A DNA stretch of 64,000 bases from Rubrivivax sp. (GTDB lineage: Bacteria; Pseudomonadota; Gammaproteobacteria; Burkholderiales; Burkholderiaceae_C), in NCBI GenBank assembly GCA_030653385.1, contig JAURZM010000069.1, positions 1 to 64,000 on the forward strand. The letters are read 5' to 3'. A program made the position numbers and the translations under genes. Below are positions 48,995 to 57,748 of this stretch, piece after piece. Position 1 is the first letter of the stretch. Each line of letters begins with the position of its first letter. The notes under the pieces were generated by a model that made no database searches, was not told where the DNA came from, and saw nothing but the letters and a program-made list of their open reading frames with translations.

Positions 48995-50152
48995 ATGACA
49001 CAAGCTTCCCCCGACACCCTGGCCTGGGCGCAGCGCCTGGTGCAAATGGACACCCGCAGCGACCAGAGCAACCTGCAGCTCATCGAGTGCATCGCCGACC
49101 ACCTGCGCAGCCTGAACGTGCCGCTGCGCCTGAGCTGGGACGACAGCCGCCAAAAGGCCAACCTGTTTGCCACCCTGGGCACCGGCAAACCCGACGGCCT
49201 GGTGCTGTCGGGCCACACCGACACCGTGCCCTGGGACGGCCAGGCCTGGAGCGCCGACCCGCTGTCGGGCGAAGTGAAAAACGGCCGCCTGTACGGCCGC
49301 GGCAGCGCCGACATGAAAGGCTGGATCGGCCTGGTCGTCGCGCACACCCGGGCCTGGCTCGAAGCCGACCTGCCACACGCCCTGCACTACGCCTTCAGCT
49401 ACGACGAAGAAGTGGGTGGCTTCGGTGTCATGAACCTGATTGCCGACCTGCGCGAGGCCGGCATCGCGCCCGCGCTGTGCATCGTCGGCGAACCCACCGA
49501 CATGGTGCCGGCCATCGCACACAAGGGTGTGCACCGCTGGCGCTGTTGCGTGCGGGGCAAGGCGGCCCACTCGTCACAGACACCGATGGCCGTGAATGCC
49601 GTGGAGGCCGCCGCCCGCGTGGTGGCCCACATCGCCGGCATCGGCGAAGACCTGCGCCAGAACGAGCCGCGCCAGACCGGCTTCGACGTGCCCTACAGCA
49701 CCAGCGCCGTCTGCCGCTTCGAAGGCGGCATTGCCGACAACGTGGTGCCCGAAGAGTGCCGCTTCAACTACGAGTTCCGCGACCTGCCCGGCAGCGACGC
49801 CGCCGCGATGCAGCAGCGGGTGGTGGACTACGCCAACACGCTGGAACCGGCGATGCAGGCGGTGGAAGCCAGCAGCGGTTTCACCTTCGAGTCCTTTGCC
49901 TCGATGCCGGCCTTCCAGGCCCGGCCCGACGAAGCCGCGGTGCAACTGGCGCAACGCCTGGTGGGCAGCCGCGAGACCACGCTGGTGGCCTTTGGCACCG
50001 AAGCCGGCCTCTTTCAGCGCGCCGGCATGTCCACCGTGGTCTGCGGCCCGGGTTCCATCCAGCAGGCGCACCAGGCCGATGAATACGTGAGCCTGGAGCA
50101 GTTGGCCAGGGCCGAAGCCTTCCTGCGCGGGCTGGCAGCGCCGCCGCGCTGA
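48995..50152 (+). CDS. argE: Acetylornithine deacetylase-like M20 metallopeptidase
   Basis: The 385-residue hydrolase shows LSGHTDTVPWDG, LYGRGSADMKGWIG and YDEEVGGFG (His, Asp, Glu zinc ligands/catalytic base of the ArgE/DapE family). GEPTDMVPAIAHKGVHRWR and the late FGTEAGLFQ fit ArgE. It would release ornithine from N-acetylornithine; other N-acyl amino-acid substrates are possible. Neighbours are a dehydratase-like gene and flagellar genes, so no arginine operon supports the assignment. Confidence 0.88.
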   Translation: MTQASPDTLAWAQRLVQMDTRSDQSNLQLIECIADHLRSLNVPLRLSWDDSRQKANLFATLGTGKPDGLVLSGHTDTVPWDGQAWSADPLSGEVKNGRLYGRGSADMKGWIGLVVAHTRAWLEADLPHALHYAFSYDEEVGGFGVMNLIADLREAGIAPALCIVGEPTDMVPAIAHKGVHRWRCCVRGKAAHSSQTPMAVNAVEAAARVVAHIAGIGEDLRQNEPRQTGFDVPYSTSAVCRFEGGIADNVVPEECRFNYEFRDLPGSDAAAMQQRVVDYANTLEPAMQAVEASSGFTFESFASMPAFQARPDEAAVQLAQRLVGSRETTLVAFGTEAGLFQRAGMSTVVCGPGSIQQAHQADEYVSLEQLARAEAFLRGLAAPPR

Positions 50153-50155
50153 GCG

Positions 50156-52189
50156 TCAAGCGGCGATCAAGTGATCGGGCGCTCGGCCCGACTGCCACTG
50201 CGCCCACATGCGCGCCAGCAGCGCTTCGAATTCGCGTGTGTACCGCGAGCTGTCGAACAACCGCAGCGTGTTGCGCTGTTCGTTCAGCTGCCGCTTGTAG
50301 CCGGCGGCCAGGTCGGGCTCGAGCGCCAGCGCTTGAATGGCGCAGCGGTATTCTTCGACGCTGCCAAAAGCCAGCTCGGCCATGCCCGCGGCATTCAGCA
50401 CGCTGGCCGCCACACGCGATGCAAAGCTGTTGCCATACAAGGTGACCACCGGCACCCCGGCCCACAGCGCATCGGCCGCCGTGGTGTGGGCGTTGTAGGG
50501 CCAGGTGTCGACAAACACGTCGGCCAATGCCAGGCGCGAAAAGTGGTCGGCATAGGACACCACCTTCGCAAGAACGATGCGATCGGCGTCCACACCCCGC
50601 AGCTGCGCTTCACGCCGCACGTTGTCGTGCAGTTGCGGGTTGGTTTCTTTCAGCCACAGCACCGCATTGGGCACTTCCCGCATCACCTGGCACCAGGAGT
50701 CGAAGGCCTCGGGCAGGATCTTGTACGTGTGGTTGAAGGCGCACATCACGAACGCCACTTCGGGCAGCCCGGCCTGGGCACGTGACATGGGCTGCGGCAG
50801 CGGCCGCCAGCGGCCGTTGGGCTGGAAGGTCAGCGGCATCTGCGCCAGCTTTTCGCTGAAGTGCGGCGCCAGGTCGGTGGGCGTGACCAGCGGGTCGCCG
50901 ATCAGGTAGTCGATGAAGTTGGCGCCGGTGCTGCCCGGGTAACCCAGGAAGCTGACCTGCACCGGCGCGGGTCGCGCGGCCAGCACACCCAGGCGGTGGC
51001 CGCGTGTGTGGCCCATCAGGTCGATCAGGATGTCGATGCCGTCGGCGCGCACCTGGGCCGCGGCCTGGCCGTCGCTGCTGCCACGCAGGTCGACAAACCG
51101 GTCGGCGGCGGCCTCGACACGGCGGCGCAGCGGCGACGCGTCGTCGGGGCCGCTGCTGTACAGCACCACCTCGAAACGCTGGCGGTCGATCTGCTCCAGC
51201 AGTTCCACCAGCAATTGCGACACCGGGTGTTCGCGGAAGTCGTAGGACAGCCAGCCGATGCGCGGCTTGCGGCCGGCAGGCAGCGCTCGCTCTTGCGGCC
51301 GCACGGCCGGCAGTGGCGTGGCGTTCCAGGCCACGGCAGCGGCTTCGCCTTGTGCGGCCACCAGGTGGAGCGCCGGGTCCAGCGGCAGCGACAGCAGGCC
51401 AAAGACGGCGGCCACCCGCGCCATGCCGGGTGGGCTGCTGACCAGTTCTTCGGCGATGCGGTCGATGTCGACCTGCAGGTCGCCCCAGTCGCACAGATGG
51501 CGCTTTTCAAAGGACAGGTGGCTCAGCGCTTCCAGGTTGCCCGGGTCCAGTGCCAGCACGGTTTTCATGCATTCGACGGCTTCGCGCTTCAAGCCCAGGT
51601 CGCGGCAGGCGTCGGCCAGCAGCGCATGGCCACGCAGCAGGTGCGGCTTGACGGCCAGCGCGCGCAGCAAAACGTCCATCGACTCGCGCGGGCGGTGCAG
51701 CGACTGCAGCATCGCAGCCTGCTGCACCATCGCTTCGGGTTCCAGCGCGCCGGTGGCCTCGAGCTGCGCAAAGATTTCGATGCTTTCGCCGTAGCGGTGC
51801 TGGCTGGCCAGGCTGTCGCCCAGCACCTGCAGCGCCAGGCGGTCATCGGGCTGCAGCTTCAGCGCGCGGCGGGCGGCAGCTTCGGCCCGGTCAGGCGCGC
51901 CGGCCTGGCGCTCGGCATTGGCCAGGTTCACCCAGTACAGGGCATCCTTGGGCGCCAGGTGCGTGGCGCGCGTGAAGGCCTTGGCGGCGCCGGCCCAGTC
52001 GCGCTGGCTCATCAACTGCAGGCCCTGGCGCCAATGGGGGTGGCCGGCGTTGAAGCGCTTCGGCGTGGCGGCGGGCAGGCGTGATGCCGTCGGCAGCGGG
52101 GCCAGGGGCGAACGCAGGGGAAGTTGGGCTTGGCTGCTGATCATGGTGTCAGGCGGTGGCGGTGTCATGGGCAGGGGCAGCATCGACAT
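50156..52189 (-). CDS. TPR/SPINDLY-type O-linked glycosyltransferase (GT41)
   Basis: A 677-residue protein. The first 50 residues are proline-rich. Tetratricopeptide repeats follow (about 50-250). The C-terminal half is a GT41 O-GlcNAc-transferase-like fold: GWLSYDFREHPVSQLLVELL, IDLMGHTRGHRLGVLAARPAPVQVSFLGYPG, FNHTYKILPEAFDSW and DTWPYNAHTTAADALWAGVPVVTL. Its position beside two flagellin genes makes flagellin glycosylation likely, by analogy with other bacterial GT41 proteins. The start is uncertain (ATG at 52189 or 52144); the first overlaps the methyltransferase gene by 41 bp. Confidence 0.85.
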   Translation of the reverse strand: MSMLPLPMTPPPPDTMISSQAQLPLRSPLAPLPTASRLPAATPKRFNAGHPHWRQGLQLMSQRDWAGAAKAFTRATHLAPKDALYWVNLANAERQAGAPDRAEAAARRALKLQPDDRLALQVLGDSLASQHRYGESIEIFAQLEATGALEPEAMVQQAAMLQSLHRPRESMDVLLRALAVKPHLLRGHALLADACRDLGLKREAVECMKTVLALDPGNLEALSHLSFEKRHLCDWGDLQVDIDRIAEELVSSPPGMARVAAVFGLLSLPLDPALHLVAAQGEAAAVAWNATPLPAVRPQERALPAGRKPRIGWLSYDFREHPVSQLLVELLEQIDRQRFEVVLYSSGPDDASPLRRRVEAAADRFVDLRGSSDGQAAAQVRADGIDILIDLMGHTRGHRLGVLAARPAPVQVSFLGYPGSTGANFIDYLIGDPLVTPTDLAPHFSEKLAQMPLTFQPNGRWRPLPQPMSRAQAGLPEVAFVMCAFNHTYKILPEAFDSWCQVMREVPNAVLWLKETNPQLHDNVRREAQLRGVDADRIVLAKVVSYADHFSRLALADVFVDTWPYNAHTTAADALWAGVPVVTLYGNSFASRVAASVLNAAGMAELAFGSVEEYRCAIQALALEPDLAAGYKRQLNEQRNTLRLFDSSRYTREFEALLARMWAQWQSGRAPDHLIAA

Positions 52190-52748
52190 GCAAAGGGCTG
52201 GCAGACGGGCTGACCTCGACCCGCAACGGCTTGAAGGCGTTCAGGTTCAGGCTGATCGGCACACCGGCCACCACCATGTCGCTGGTGTCGTGGAACAAAC
52301 CGTGGCGCGGCACCCGCTGCAACTGCTCAAAGCCGGCGCTCTGCAGGTAGCCGGCCAGGAAGTCCTGGTTCAGGCCCACCAGGTGGTAGTCGTGGGCGTC
52401 GACGTGGCCGCCGAAAATCATGCGCATGACCTGGAAGCGCTGGTTCACGTCGAGCTTGTGGCGCTGCAGCAGCAGGTGCGCCAGCACATCGATGTCAGGC
52501 ACGCTCAGGCGCAGCACACCACCCGGGGCCAGCACACGGTGCCACTCGCGCAGCGCCGTCATCAGCGCGTCCTTGTAGTCGAAGTGTTCCAGCACGTGCG
52601 AGGCATAAACCTCGGCAAAGCTGCCGTCGGCAAACTGGCCCAGGTCGATGGCATTGCCCTGGTGGTCGACCAGCGGACCGGGGTTGACGTCCAGGATCTC
52701 CCAGCCGTCGCGGCGCTGCTTGCCGCCAATGTGAAGTCTGCGTTGCAT
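52149..52748 (-). CDS. Class I SAM-dependent methyltransferase
   Basis: This 199-residue methyltransferase (Methyltransf_11-like) has the SVLEHF-type segment in EVYASHVLEHFDYKDAL and LREWHRVLAPGGVLRLSVPD typical of class I enzymes; the N-terminal glycine motif is weak (WEILDVNPGP). The ATG at 52748 gives a standard start (MQRRLHIGGKQRRDG); a long open extension upstream is not believed. It is transcribed with the glycosyltransferase and may modify a flagellar glycan; that is an inference. Confidence 0.75.
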   Translation of the reverse strand: MQRRLHIGGKQRRDGWEILDVNPGPLVDHQGNAIDLGQFADGSFAEVYASHVLEHFDYKDALMTALREWHRVLAPGGVLRLSVPDIDVLAHLLLQRHKLDVNQRFQVMRMIFGGHVDAHDYHLVGLNQDFLAGYLQSAGFEQLQRVPRHGLFHDTSDMVVAGVPISLNLNAFKPLRVEVSPSASPLHVDAAPAHDTATA

Positions 52749-53185
52749 GGTGTGTGGCCCTGGCTCTGGAAGTGCAAGCTGGTGTGTCCGGTGCTTCAAG
52801 GACGGAACGCCCGGGCTGTCGATGATCGGGCGCCCTTCGGCACTGCAGGCGCGGAATTGAGGGCGCGAATCGGCGCATTTCCGACCCACCCGCCGGGTCA
52901 ATCTGCGCAAAGGCCTAAAGGTTTGGCTGGGCGCGACGAAAACGGCTTCAACGTGCCTGCAAGAGCAGGTACGGGGTCCGGACCGAAACGGGCCGCGGGG
53001 TCGCCACCAACTACCAGGGGCGGCGACACCGACGGCAGCGACAGGCCGGGCGAGTTCCCAGCGTGAGCGCACTGAACCGCGTGAGCAAAGGGAGTTGCAA
53101 GGCAGTCGCCGCGTGTCTTGAACACAAGGCGGGCGGCGCTTGCCAGGCATTTGCCTGTGGTCACTAACCCGATTGGAGAATTTCC
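52749..53185. other. Divergent control region of methyltransferase and flagellin genes
   Basis: This 437-bp gap separates the two divergent flagellar units. It contains a candidate sigma-28 promoter (52916-52942, separate entry) and small GC hairpins. No credible gene is seen; the open frames that cross it read as extensions of the methyltransferase frame and lack start signals. Confidence 0.6.
52916..52942 (+). promoter_or_regulatory. Candidate sigma-28 (FliA) promoter for the first flagellin
   Basis: TAAA (52916-52919), a 15-bp spacer starting GGTTTGG, and GACGAAAA (52935-52942) match the flagellar consensus TAAA-N15-GCCGATAA, with 6 of 8 in the -10 element. It would give a leader of about 240 bases before the flagellin ATG, which is long, so confidence is moderate. 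Confidence 0.45.
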
Positions 53186-54049
53186 ATGGCCCAAACGATC
53201 AATACCAACCTGGTGTCACTGAATGCACAGCGCAACCTGACGACGAGTCAGTCGACGCTGGCCACCTCGATGCAACGGCTGTCTTCCGGCCTGCGTGTCA
53301 ACAGCGCCAAGGACGATGCCGCCGGCTTGGCGATTGCCGAACGCATGAATTCGCAAGTGCGTGGCATGAACGTCGCCATGCGCAACGCCAACGACGCCAT
53401 CTCGCTGTCGCAGACGGCAGAAGGCGCGCTCGGCAAGGTCGGCGACCTGTTCCAGCGCATGCGGGAACTGGCGGTGCAATCGGCCAACGGCACCAACACC
53501 GACGCCGACCGCGTGAGCCTGAACGAAGAGTTCGTGCAACTGGCCCAGGAAGCCACACGGACCCTGGGTGGCACGCAGTTCAACGGCCAGAACATCCTGG
53601 CCACGACCAATGACGCCACCTTCCAGATCGGTGCCAACAACACCACCGACCTGGACCGCATCACGGTGGCGGCCTTCGACTGGGGCGCCAACACCGACAT
53701 CAACCCGCTGCTGGGCACCGCCGTCATCACCGGCACCGACGTGCCGACGGTGCAGATCACCGACATCGCCACCTCGCAGTCGGCGCTGTCGGCCATCGAC
53801 ACCGCGATCAACGCCGTCAACAGCCAGCGTGCCGAGTACGGTGCGGTGCAGAACCGTTTCGAAAACGTGGTCTCCAACCTGATGATGTCGGCCGAGAACC
53901 AGAGCGCCGCGCGCAGCCGCATCATGGACGCGGACTACGCCAGCGAAACGGCCAACCTGTCGCGGGCCAGCATCCTGCAGCAGGCCGGCAACGCGATGGT
54001 GGCGCAGGCCAACCAGCTGCCACAGCAGGTGCTGGCGCTGTTGCGGTAA
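53186..54049 (+). CDS. fliC: Flagellin (first copy)
   Basis: The 287-residue filament protein contains the D0/D1 core only: the N-terminal half AQTINTNLVSLNAQRNL...GLAIAERMNSQVRGMN and the C-terminal half ending QAGNAMVAQANQLPQQVLALLR. The central part is short (about residues 130-200), with no hypervariable D2/D3 domain, so the flagellin is close to the minimal size. The ATG is preceded by TGGAGA. The second flagellin gene follows after 246 bp, with a terminator between. Confidence 0.97.
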   Translation: MAQTINTNLVSLNAQRNLTTSQSTLATSMQRLSSGLRVNSAKDDAAGLAIAERMNSQVRGMNVAMRNANDAISLSQTAEGALGKVGDLFQRMRELAVQSANGTNTDADRVSLNEEFVQLAQEATRTLGGTQFNGQNILATTNDATFQIGANNTTDLDRITVAAFDWGANTDINPLLGTAVITGTDVPTVQITDIATSQSALSAIDTAINAVNSQRAEYGAVQNRFENVVSNLMMSAENQSAARSRIMDADYASETANLSRASILQQAGNAMVAQANQLPQQVLALLR

Positions 54050-54066
54050 GCCACAGGTTTTGCCCC

Positions 54067-54091
54067 CCCTTTCCCGCCCTGCGGGAGAGGG
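54067..54091. repeat. Dispersed palindrome, copy B
   Basis: CCCTTTCCCGC, loop CCT, GCGGGAGAGGG form an 11-bp stem with T-G wobble. It matches copies A (30032-30058) and C (61484-61508). It lies 17 bases after the first flagellin stop. Confidence 0.75.
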
Positions 54092-54102
54092 CGCAAGTCA
54101 AT

Positions 54103-54131
54103 GAGCCCACCCTCACCGGTGGGCTCTTTTT
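54103..54131 (+). terminator. Rho-independent terminator of the first flagellin gene
   Basis: GAGCCCACC (54103-54111), a 6-base loop and GGTGGGCTC (54118-54126) are followed by TTTTT (54127-54131). It separates the two flagellin genes, so the second needs its own promoter. Confidence 0.92.
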
Positions 54132-54295
54132 CATGGGTCGGCAACACTTCCACGGCATTGAATTGGCGTCCCAAACCCGGCCTTATCAAGCGACCCTGCA
54201 CCCGGCAACGGCCGTAATCTTCACCACAGCGTTTCGGTTCCTCGGCAGGACGAATCGCCCCCCGAACCGACTGCCGAACATTCAGGAGAGCCGCC

Positions 54296-55162
54296 GTGCC
54301 CCAAACGATCAACACCAACCTCGTGTCGCTCAATGCCCAGCGCAACCTGAGCACGAGCCAAAGCCAACTGTCCACATCCATGCAACGCCTGTCATCGGGC
54401 TTGCGGGTCAACAGCGCCAAGGACGACGCTGCCGGCCTGGCCATCGCCGAACGCATGCACACCCAGGTGCGTGGCATGAACGTCGCCATGCGCAATGCCA
54501 ACGACGGCATCTCGATGGCGCAGGTGGGTGAAGGCGCCCTTGGCAAGGTCAGCGACCTCTTCCAGCGCATGCGCGAGCTGGCCATCCAGTCGGCCAACGG
54601 CACCAACACCGACGCTGACCGCATCAGCCTGAACGAAGAATTCGTGCAGCTGGCTCAGGAAGCCACCCGCACACTGGGGGGCACGCAGTTCAACGGCCAG
54701 AACATCCTGGCCACGACCAACAACTCGATCTTCCAGATCGGCGCCAACAACACCACCGACATCGACCAGCTCACGGTCACGTCCTTCGACTGGGGTGCCA
54801 ATACCGACATCAACCCGCTGCTGGGCACCGCCGTGATCAGCGGCACCGACGTGCCGCCGGTGCAGGTGACCGACATCGCCACGTCGCAGGCCGCCATCTC
54901 GGCCATCGACGCCGCGATCAATGCCGTCAACAGCCAGCGCGCGGAATTCGGCGCGGTGCAGAACCGCTTCGAAAACGTGGTCTCGACCTTGATGGTGGCC
55001 GCCGAGAACCAGAGCGCCGCCCGCAGCCGCATCATGGACGCCGACTACGCAGCCGAAACGGCCAACATGTCGCGCGCGCAGATCCTGCAGCAGGCCGGCA
55101 ACGCGATGGTGGCGCAGGCCAACCAGCTGCCCCAGCAGGTGCTGAGCCTGCTGCAGCGTTAG
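54296..55162 (+). CDS. fliC: Flagellin (second copy, GTG start)
   Basis: A 288-residue flagellin, similar to the first copy along its full length (PQTINTNLVSLNAQRNLS at the start and QLPQQVLSLLQR at the end). The main differences are in the central part (about residues 140-200) and a few helix residues. It starts with GTG at 54296, with CAGGAGAG seven bases upstream; the first copy uses ATG. Different starts may give different expression. A direct repeat of its last 23 bases follows it. Confidence 0.95.
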   Translation: MPQTINTNLVSLNAQRNLSTSQSQLSTSMQRLSSGLRVNSAKDDAAGLAIAERMHTQVRGMNVAMRNANDGISMAQVGEGALGKVSDLFQRMRELAIQSANGTNTDADRISLNEEFVQLAQEATRTLGGTQFNGQNILATTNNSIFQIGANNTTDIDQLTVTSFDWGANTDINPLLGTAVISGTDVPPVQVTDIATSQAAISAIDAAINAVNSQRAEFGAVQNRFENVVSTLMVAAENQSAARSRIMDADYAAETANMSRAQILQQAGNAMVAQANQLPQQVLSLLQR

Positions 55163-55218
55163 GTGAAAAGTTGAGCACCTGCTGCTCCTGATGCACAGGT
55201 GCTGAGCCTGCTGCAGCG
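55136..55218 (+). repeat. Repeated flagellin 3' end (23-bp direct repeat)
   Basis: The last 23 bases before the final codons of the second flagellin (55136-55158, CAGGTGCTGAGCCTGCTGCAGCG) recur exactly at 55196-55218, 60 bp downstream, again followed by a stop (TGA). An 8-bp inverted repeat (AGCACCTG 55174-55181, CAGGTGCT 55196-55203) is nested in it. It looks like the tail of a deleted third flagellin copy or a local duplication. Confidence 0.85.
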
Positions 55219-55273
55219 CTGAACGCACAAGAGCAAGCCGACACAAGCCGAAACAAGCCGCCGCTCGCCGCCC

Positions 55274-55301
55274 TCAAGTCGGGGCGGCCAGCGGTCGATA
55301 A
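55274..55301 (+). promoter_or_regulatory. Candidate sigma-28 promoter for fliD
   Basis: TCAA (55274-55277), a 16-bp spacer and GTCGATAA (55294-55301) match the sigma-28 consensus TAAA-N15-GCCGATAA at 3 of 4 and 7 of 8 positions. The spacer is one base longer than usual. The element would start transcription about 75 bases before the fliD ATG. Confidence 0.4.
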
Positions 55302-55385
55302 AGGGCTGAGGAGGGTGGTCACCGGCCACCCCACCAGCCCTTTGTTCATTGGCGGGCGCTGCGGCGCCGGCCCAGGAGATTTGCC

Positions 55386-56834
55386 ATGCCCGCCATCCAA
55401 TCCCTCGGCATCGGCAGCGGCGTGGACATCAACAGCATGGTCACGCAACTGGTGGCGCTGGAAAGCCGCCCGCTGGTGCAGATGCAGGCGGCCGCCAGGG
55501 CGCTGCAGACCCAGGTGTCCTCGTACGGCCAACTCAGCAGCCTGTTCGGTGCGCTGCAATCCGCCGCCAGCAAACTGACGGGCACGTCGATGTGGTCGCA
55601 GGCAAAAGCCAGCAGCAGCAACGAGTCGGTGGTGTCCGTCGTCGGCGGCTCGACCGCCGCCACGGGCAGCTACGCCGTCAGCGTGCAGGCACTGGCCACC
55701 AACCAGACGGTGGTCACCGCCAGTTCTTTCGGTGCCGCCACCGACCTGGTGGGCAGCGGCACCTTCACCATCGACATCGGCAGCTGGGACACGCCGCCGA
55801 TGAACTTCGTGCCGCAGGTGGGCCGCGCACCGGTGTCGGTGGACATCACGGCCGGCGACACCCTGCAGACCCTGCGCGACAAGATCAACGGCCTGGGTGC
55901 CGGTGTCACCGCTGCCATCGTCACCGACAGCAGCGGCGCGCGGCTGTCGCTGCGCAGCACCGAGACCGGACAGGAAAACGGCTTCCGTGTGCAGGTCGCC
56001 GACGACGACGGCAATGACACCGACACCGGCGGCCTTTCGCGATTTGCCTTCGACCCTGCTTCGGGCACCACGCTGATGGAGCAGAAGGTGGCTGCGGCCA
56101 ATGCCCGCGCCACCGTCAACAACATCGCCGTCGAGTCGGCCTCCAACGAAATGGGCTCGGTCATCGAAGGGCTGACGCTGCGCTTGCGCAAGGTCAGCGC
56201 CGACCCGGTGGACATAGCCGTCAGCAGCGACCGCGAGTCCATCAAGACCTCCATCCAGGGGTTTGCCGATGCGTACAACGCGCTCAACAAACTGATCTCC
56301 GACCAGACCAAGTACGACCCCGGCAGCAAGGTGGGCGGACCCCTGCAGGGCGACAGCGCAGCCACCGGGCTGCAGCGCCAGCTGCGCAACCTGCTCAACG
56401 TGGGCTCGGGCGCGTCGACGGTGTTCCCGCGTCTGTCCGACGTGGGGCTGGAGCTGCAACGCGACGGCTCGATCCGGGTCGACGCGGCCAAGCTCGACAG
56501 CGCCACCGGCAACCTGCCCGAGCTGAAAAAGGCCTTTGCCAACAGCGACCCGGGCAACGCCAGCAACGACGGTTTTGCACGCCGCTACGCCCGACTTGCC
56601 GATCAGGTGCTGGGGCTGGACGGCAGCCTGACCACCCGCACCGAAGGCCTGCGCAAGCGCATCACCAAGAACACCGACGACCAGGCGCGTGTGGAGGACC
56701 GCATCCAACGGTTCCAGGCCCGCCTGGTGGCGCAGTACACCGCGATGGACGTGAACCTGTCGCGCTTGAACGCGCTGTCCAGCTATGTCAACCAGACGCT
56801 GGCGTCGCTGAACAACAGCAACAGCAATCGCTAG
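55386..56834 (+). CDS. fliD: Flagellar filament cap protein
   Basis: The 482-residue protein (hook-associated protein 2) caps the growing filament and folds incoming flagellin. The N terminus (IQSLGIGSGVDINSMVTQLVALESRPLV) and the C-terminal coiled coil (ITKNTDDQARVEDRIQRFQARLVAQYTAMD) are typical; the middle (about residues 80-330) is the variable D2/D3 part. AGGAG precedes the ATG at 55386. It begins the run fliD-fliS-fliT. Confidence 0.95.
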   Translation: MPAIQSLGIGSGVDINSMVTQLVALESRPLVQMQAAARALQTQVSSYGQLSSLFGALQSAASKLTGTSMWSQAKASSSNESVVSVVGGSTAATGSYAVSVQALATNQTVVTASSFGAATDLVGSGTFTIDIGSWDTPPMNFVPQVGRAPVSVDITAGDTLQTLRDKINGLGAGVTAAIVTDSSGARLSLRSTETGQENGFRVQVADDDGNDTDTGGLSRFAFDPASGTTLMEQKVAAANARATVNNIAVESASNEMGSVIEGLTLRLRKVSADPVDIAVSSDRESIKTSIQGFADAYNALNKLISDQTKYDPGSKVGGPLQGDSAATGLQRQLRNLLNVGSGASTVFPRLSDVGLELQRDGSIRVDAAKLDSATGNLPELKKAFANSDPGNASNDGFARRYARLADQVLGLDGSLTTRTEGLRKRITKNTDDQARVEDRIQRFQARLVAQYTAMDVNLSRLNALSSYVNQTLASLNNSNSNR

Positions 56835-56921
56835 CAGCTGAGACGTTCAGGCCACTCAAGTGGCCACCCGGGGGGGCCGATAACCAGAGCATCTGCAGCC
56901 CAACAGCGACACCCCCCACCG

Positions 56922-57353
56922 ATGTTCGCCAGCACCTTTCCCCAACGTTCCCCCGGCCGCGCCCTGCACGGCGGCCTGTACCAGCAAGTGGGGGTCGAAA
57001 CCCGGCTCTCGGGCGCCAATCCGCACCAGCTGGTGGCCATGCTCTTCGACGGTTTCATGGAAGCCGTGGCACAAGGCCGCGGCGCCATGCGCAGCGGTGA
57101 CCGCCTGGCCAAGGGCATGGCCCTGGGCCGCGCGGTGCGCATCGTGGAAGAGGGCCTGCGTGCCGGCCTGGACATGAAGGCCGGCGGTTCGCTGGCCCGG
57201 GACCTGGGCGAGCTCTACACCTACCTGAGCATGCGCCTGACGATGGCCAATCTGCGCGACGACGAAGCCGCGCTCGACGAGTGCCAGCGGCTGATGCTGC
57301 CGCTGCAAGAAGCCTGGACAGCCATCGCGCCTGGCTCCGAGGCGGTGCGCTGA
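56922..57353 (+). CDS. fliS: Flagellin export chaperone
   Basis: This is a 143-residue four-helix protein of the FliS family. YQQVGVETRLSGANPHQLVAMLFDGFMEAV is the conserved core, with DLGELYTYLSMRLTMANLRDD near the end. It binds the C-terminal D0 of flagellin in the cytoplasm and delivers it to the export gate. The stop shares its A with the ATG of fliT (TGATG). Confidence 0.94.
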   Translation: MFASTFPQRSPGRALHGGLYQQVGVETRLSGANPHQLVAMLFDGFMEAVAQGRGAMRSGDRLAKGMALGRAVRIVEEGLRAGLDMKAGGSLARDLGELYTYLSMRLTMANLRDDEAALDECQRLMLPLQEAWTAIAPGSEAVR

Positions 57354-57736
57354 TGTCCGCTTCCAGACAGTCCCCCACGCCCTTCAAACCCGCGGCCAAC
57401 CGAGGCACCCAGATGGACCCGCAATTGCTCAGTTACTACGAAGCCATCGAACGTGCCAGCGTCGACATGCTGTCCGCCGCACGTGCCGGCAACTGGGACG
57501 AGGTCGTCAAGCTCGAAGGCGCCTGTGTGCTGCTCATCAGCCAGCTCAAACACGCGGCCCAGGAGCCGGGCGAAGACAAGGCCCAGGCCAGCGCGCAAGC
57601 CCAGGAAGCGGCGCGTGTGAAGTCTCGCATCATGCAGCGCATCCTGGTCAACGACGCCGAGATCCGCCACCTGGCCGAGCCCTGGCTGCAGGACCTTGAC
57701 GACACACTCGCCGGCCGCCGCCAGACGCTGCACTGA
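57353..57736 (+). CDS. fliT: FliT-like flagellar chaperone
   Basis: A 127-residue, alpha-helical protein. The conserved-looking part starts at DPQLLSYYEAIERASVDMLSAARAGNWDEV and continues through HAAQEPGEDKAQASAQAQEAARVKSRIMQRILVNDAEIR, as in FliT, which binds FliD and restrains flagellar gene expression in enterobacteria. The true start could also be the in-frame ATG at 57413, since the first 20 residues are not conserved-looking. It is coupled to fliS. Confidence 0.8.
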   Translation: MSASRQSPTPFKPAANRGTQMDPQLLSYYEAIERASVDMLSAARAGNWDEVVKLEGACVLLISQLKHAAQEPGEDKAQASAQAQEAARVKSRIMQRILVNDAEIRHLAEPWLQDLDDTLAGRRQTLH

Positions 57737-57748
57737 CCGGGTGTCCTG

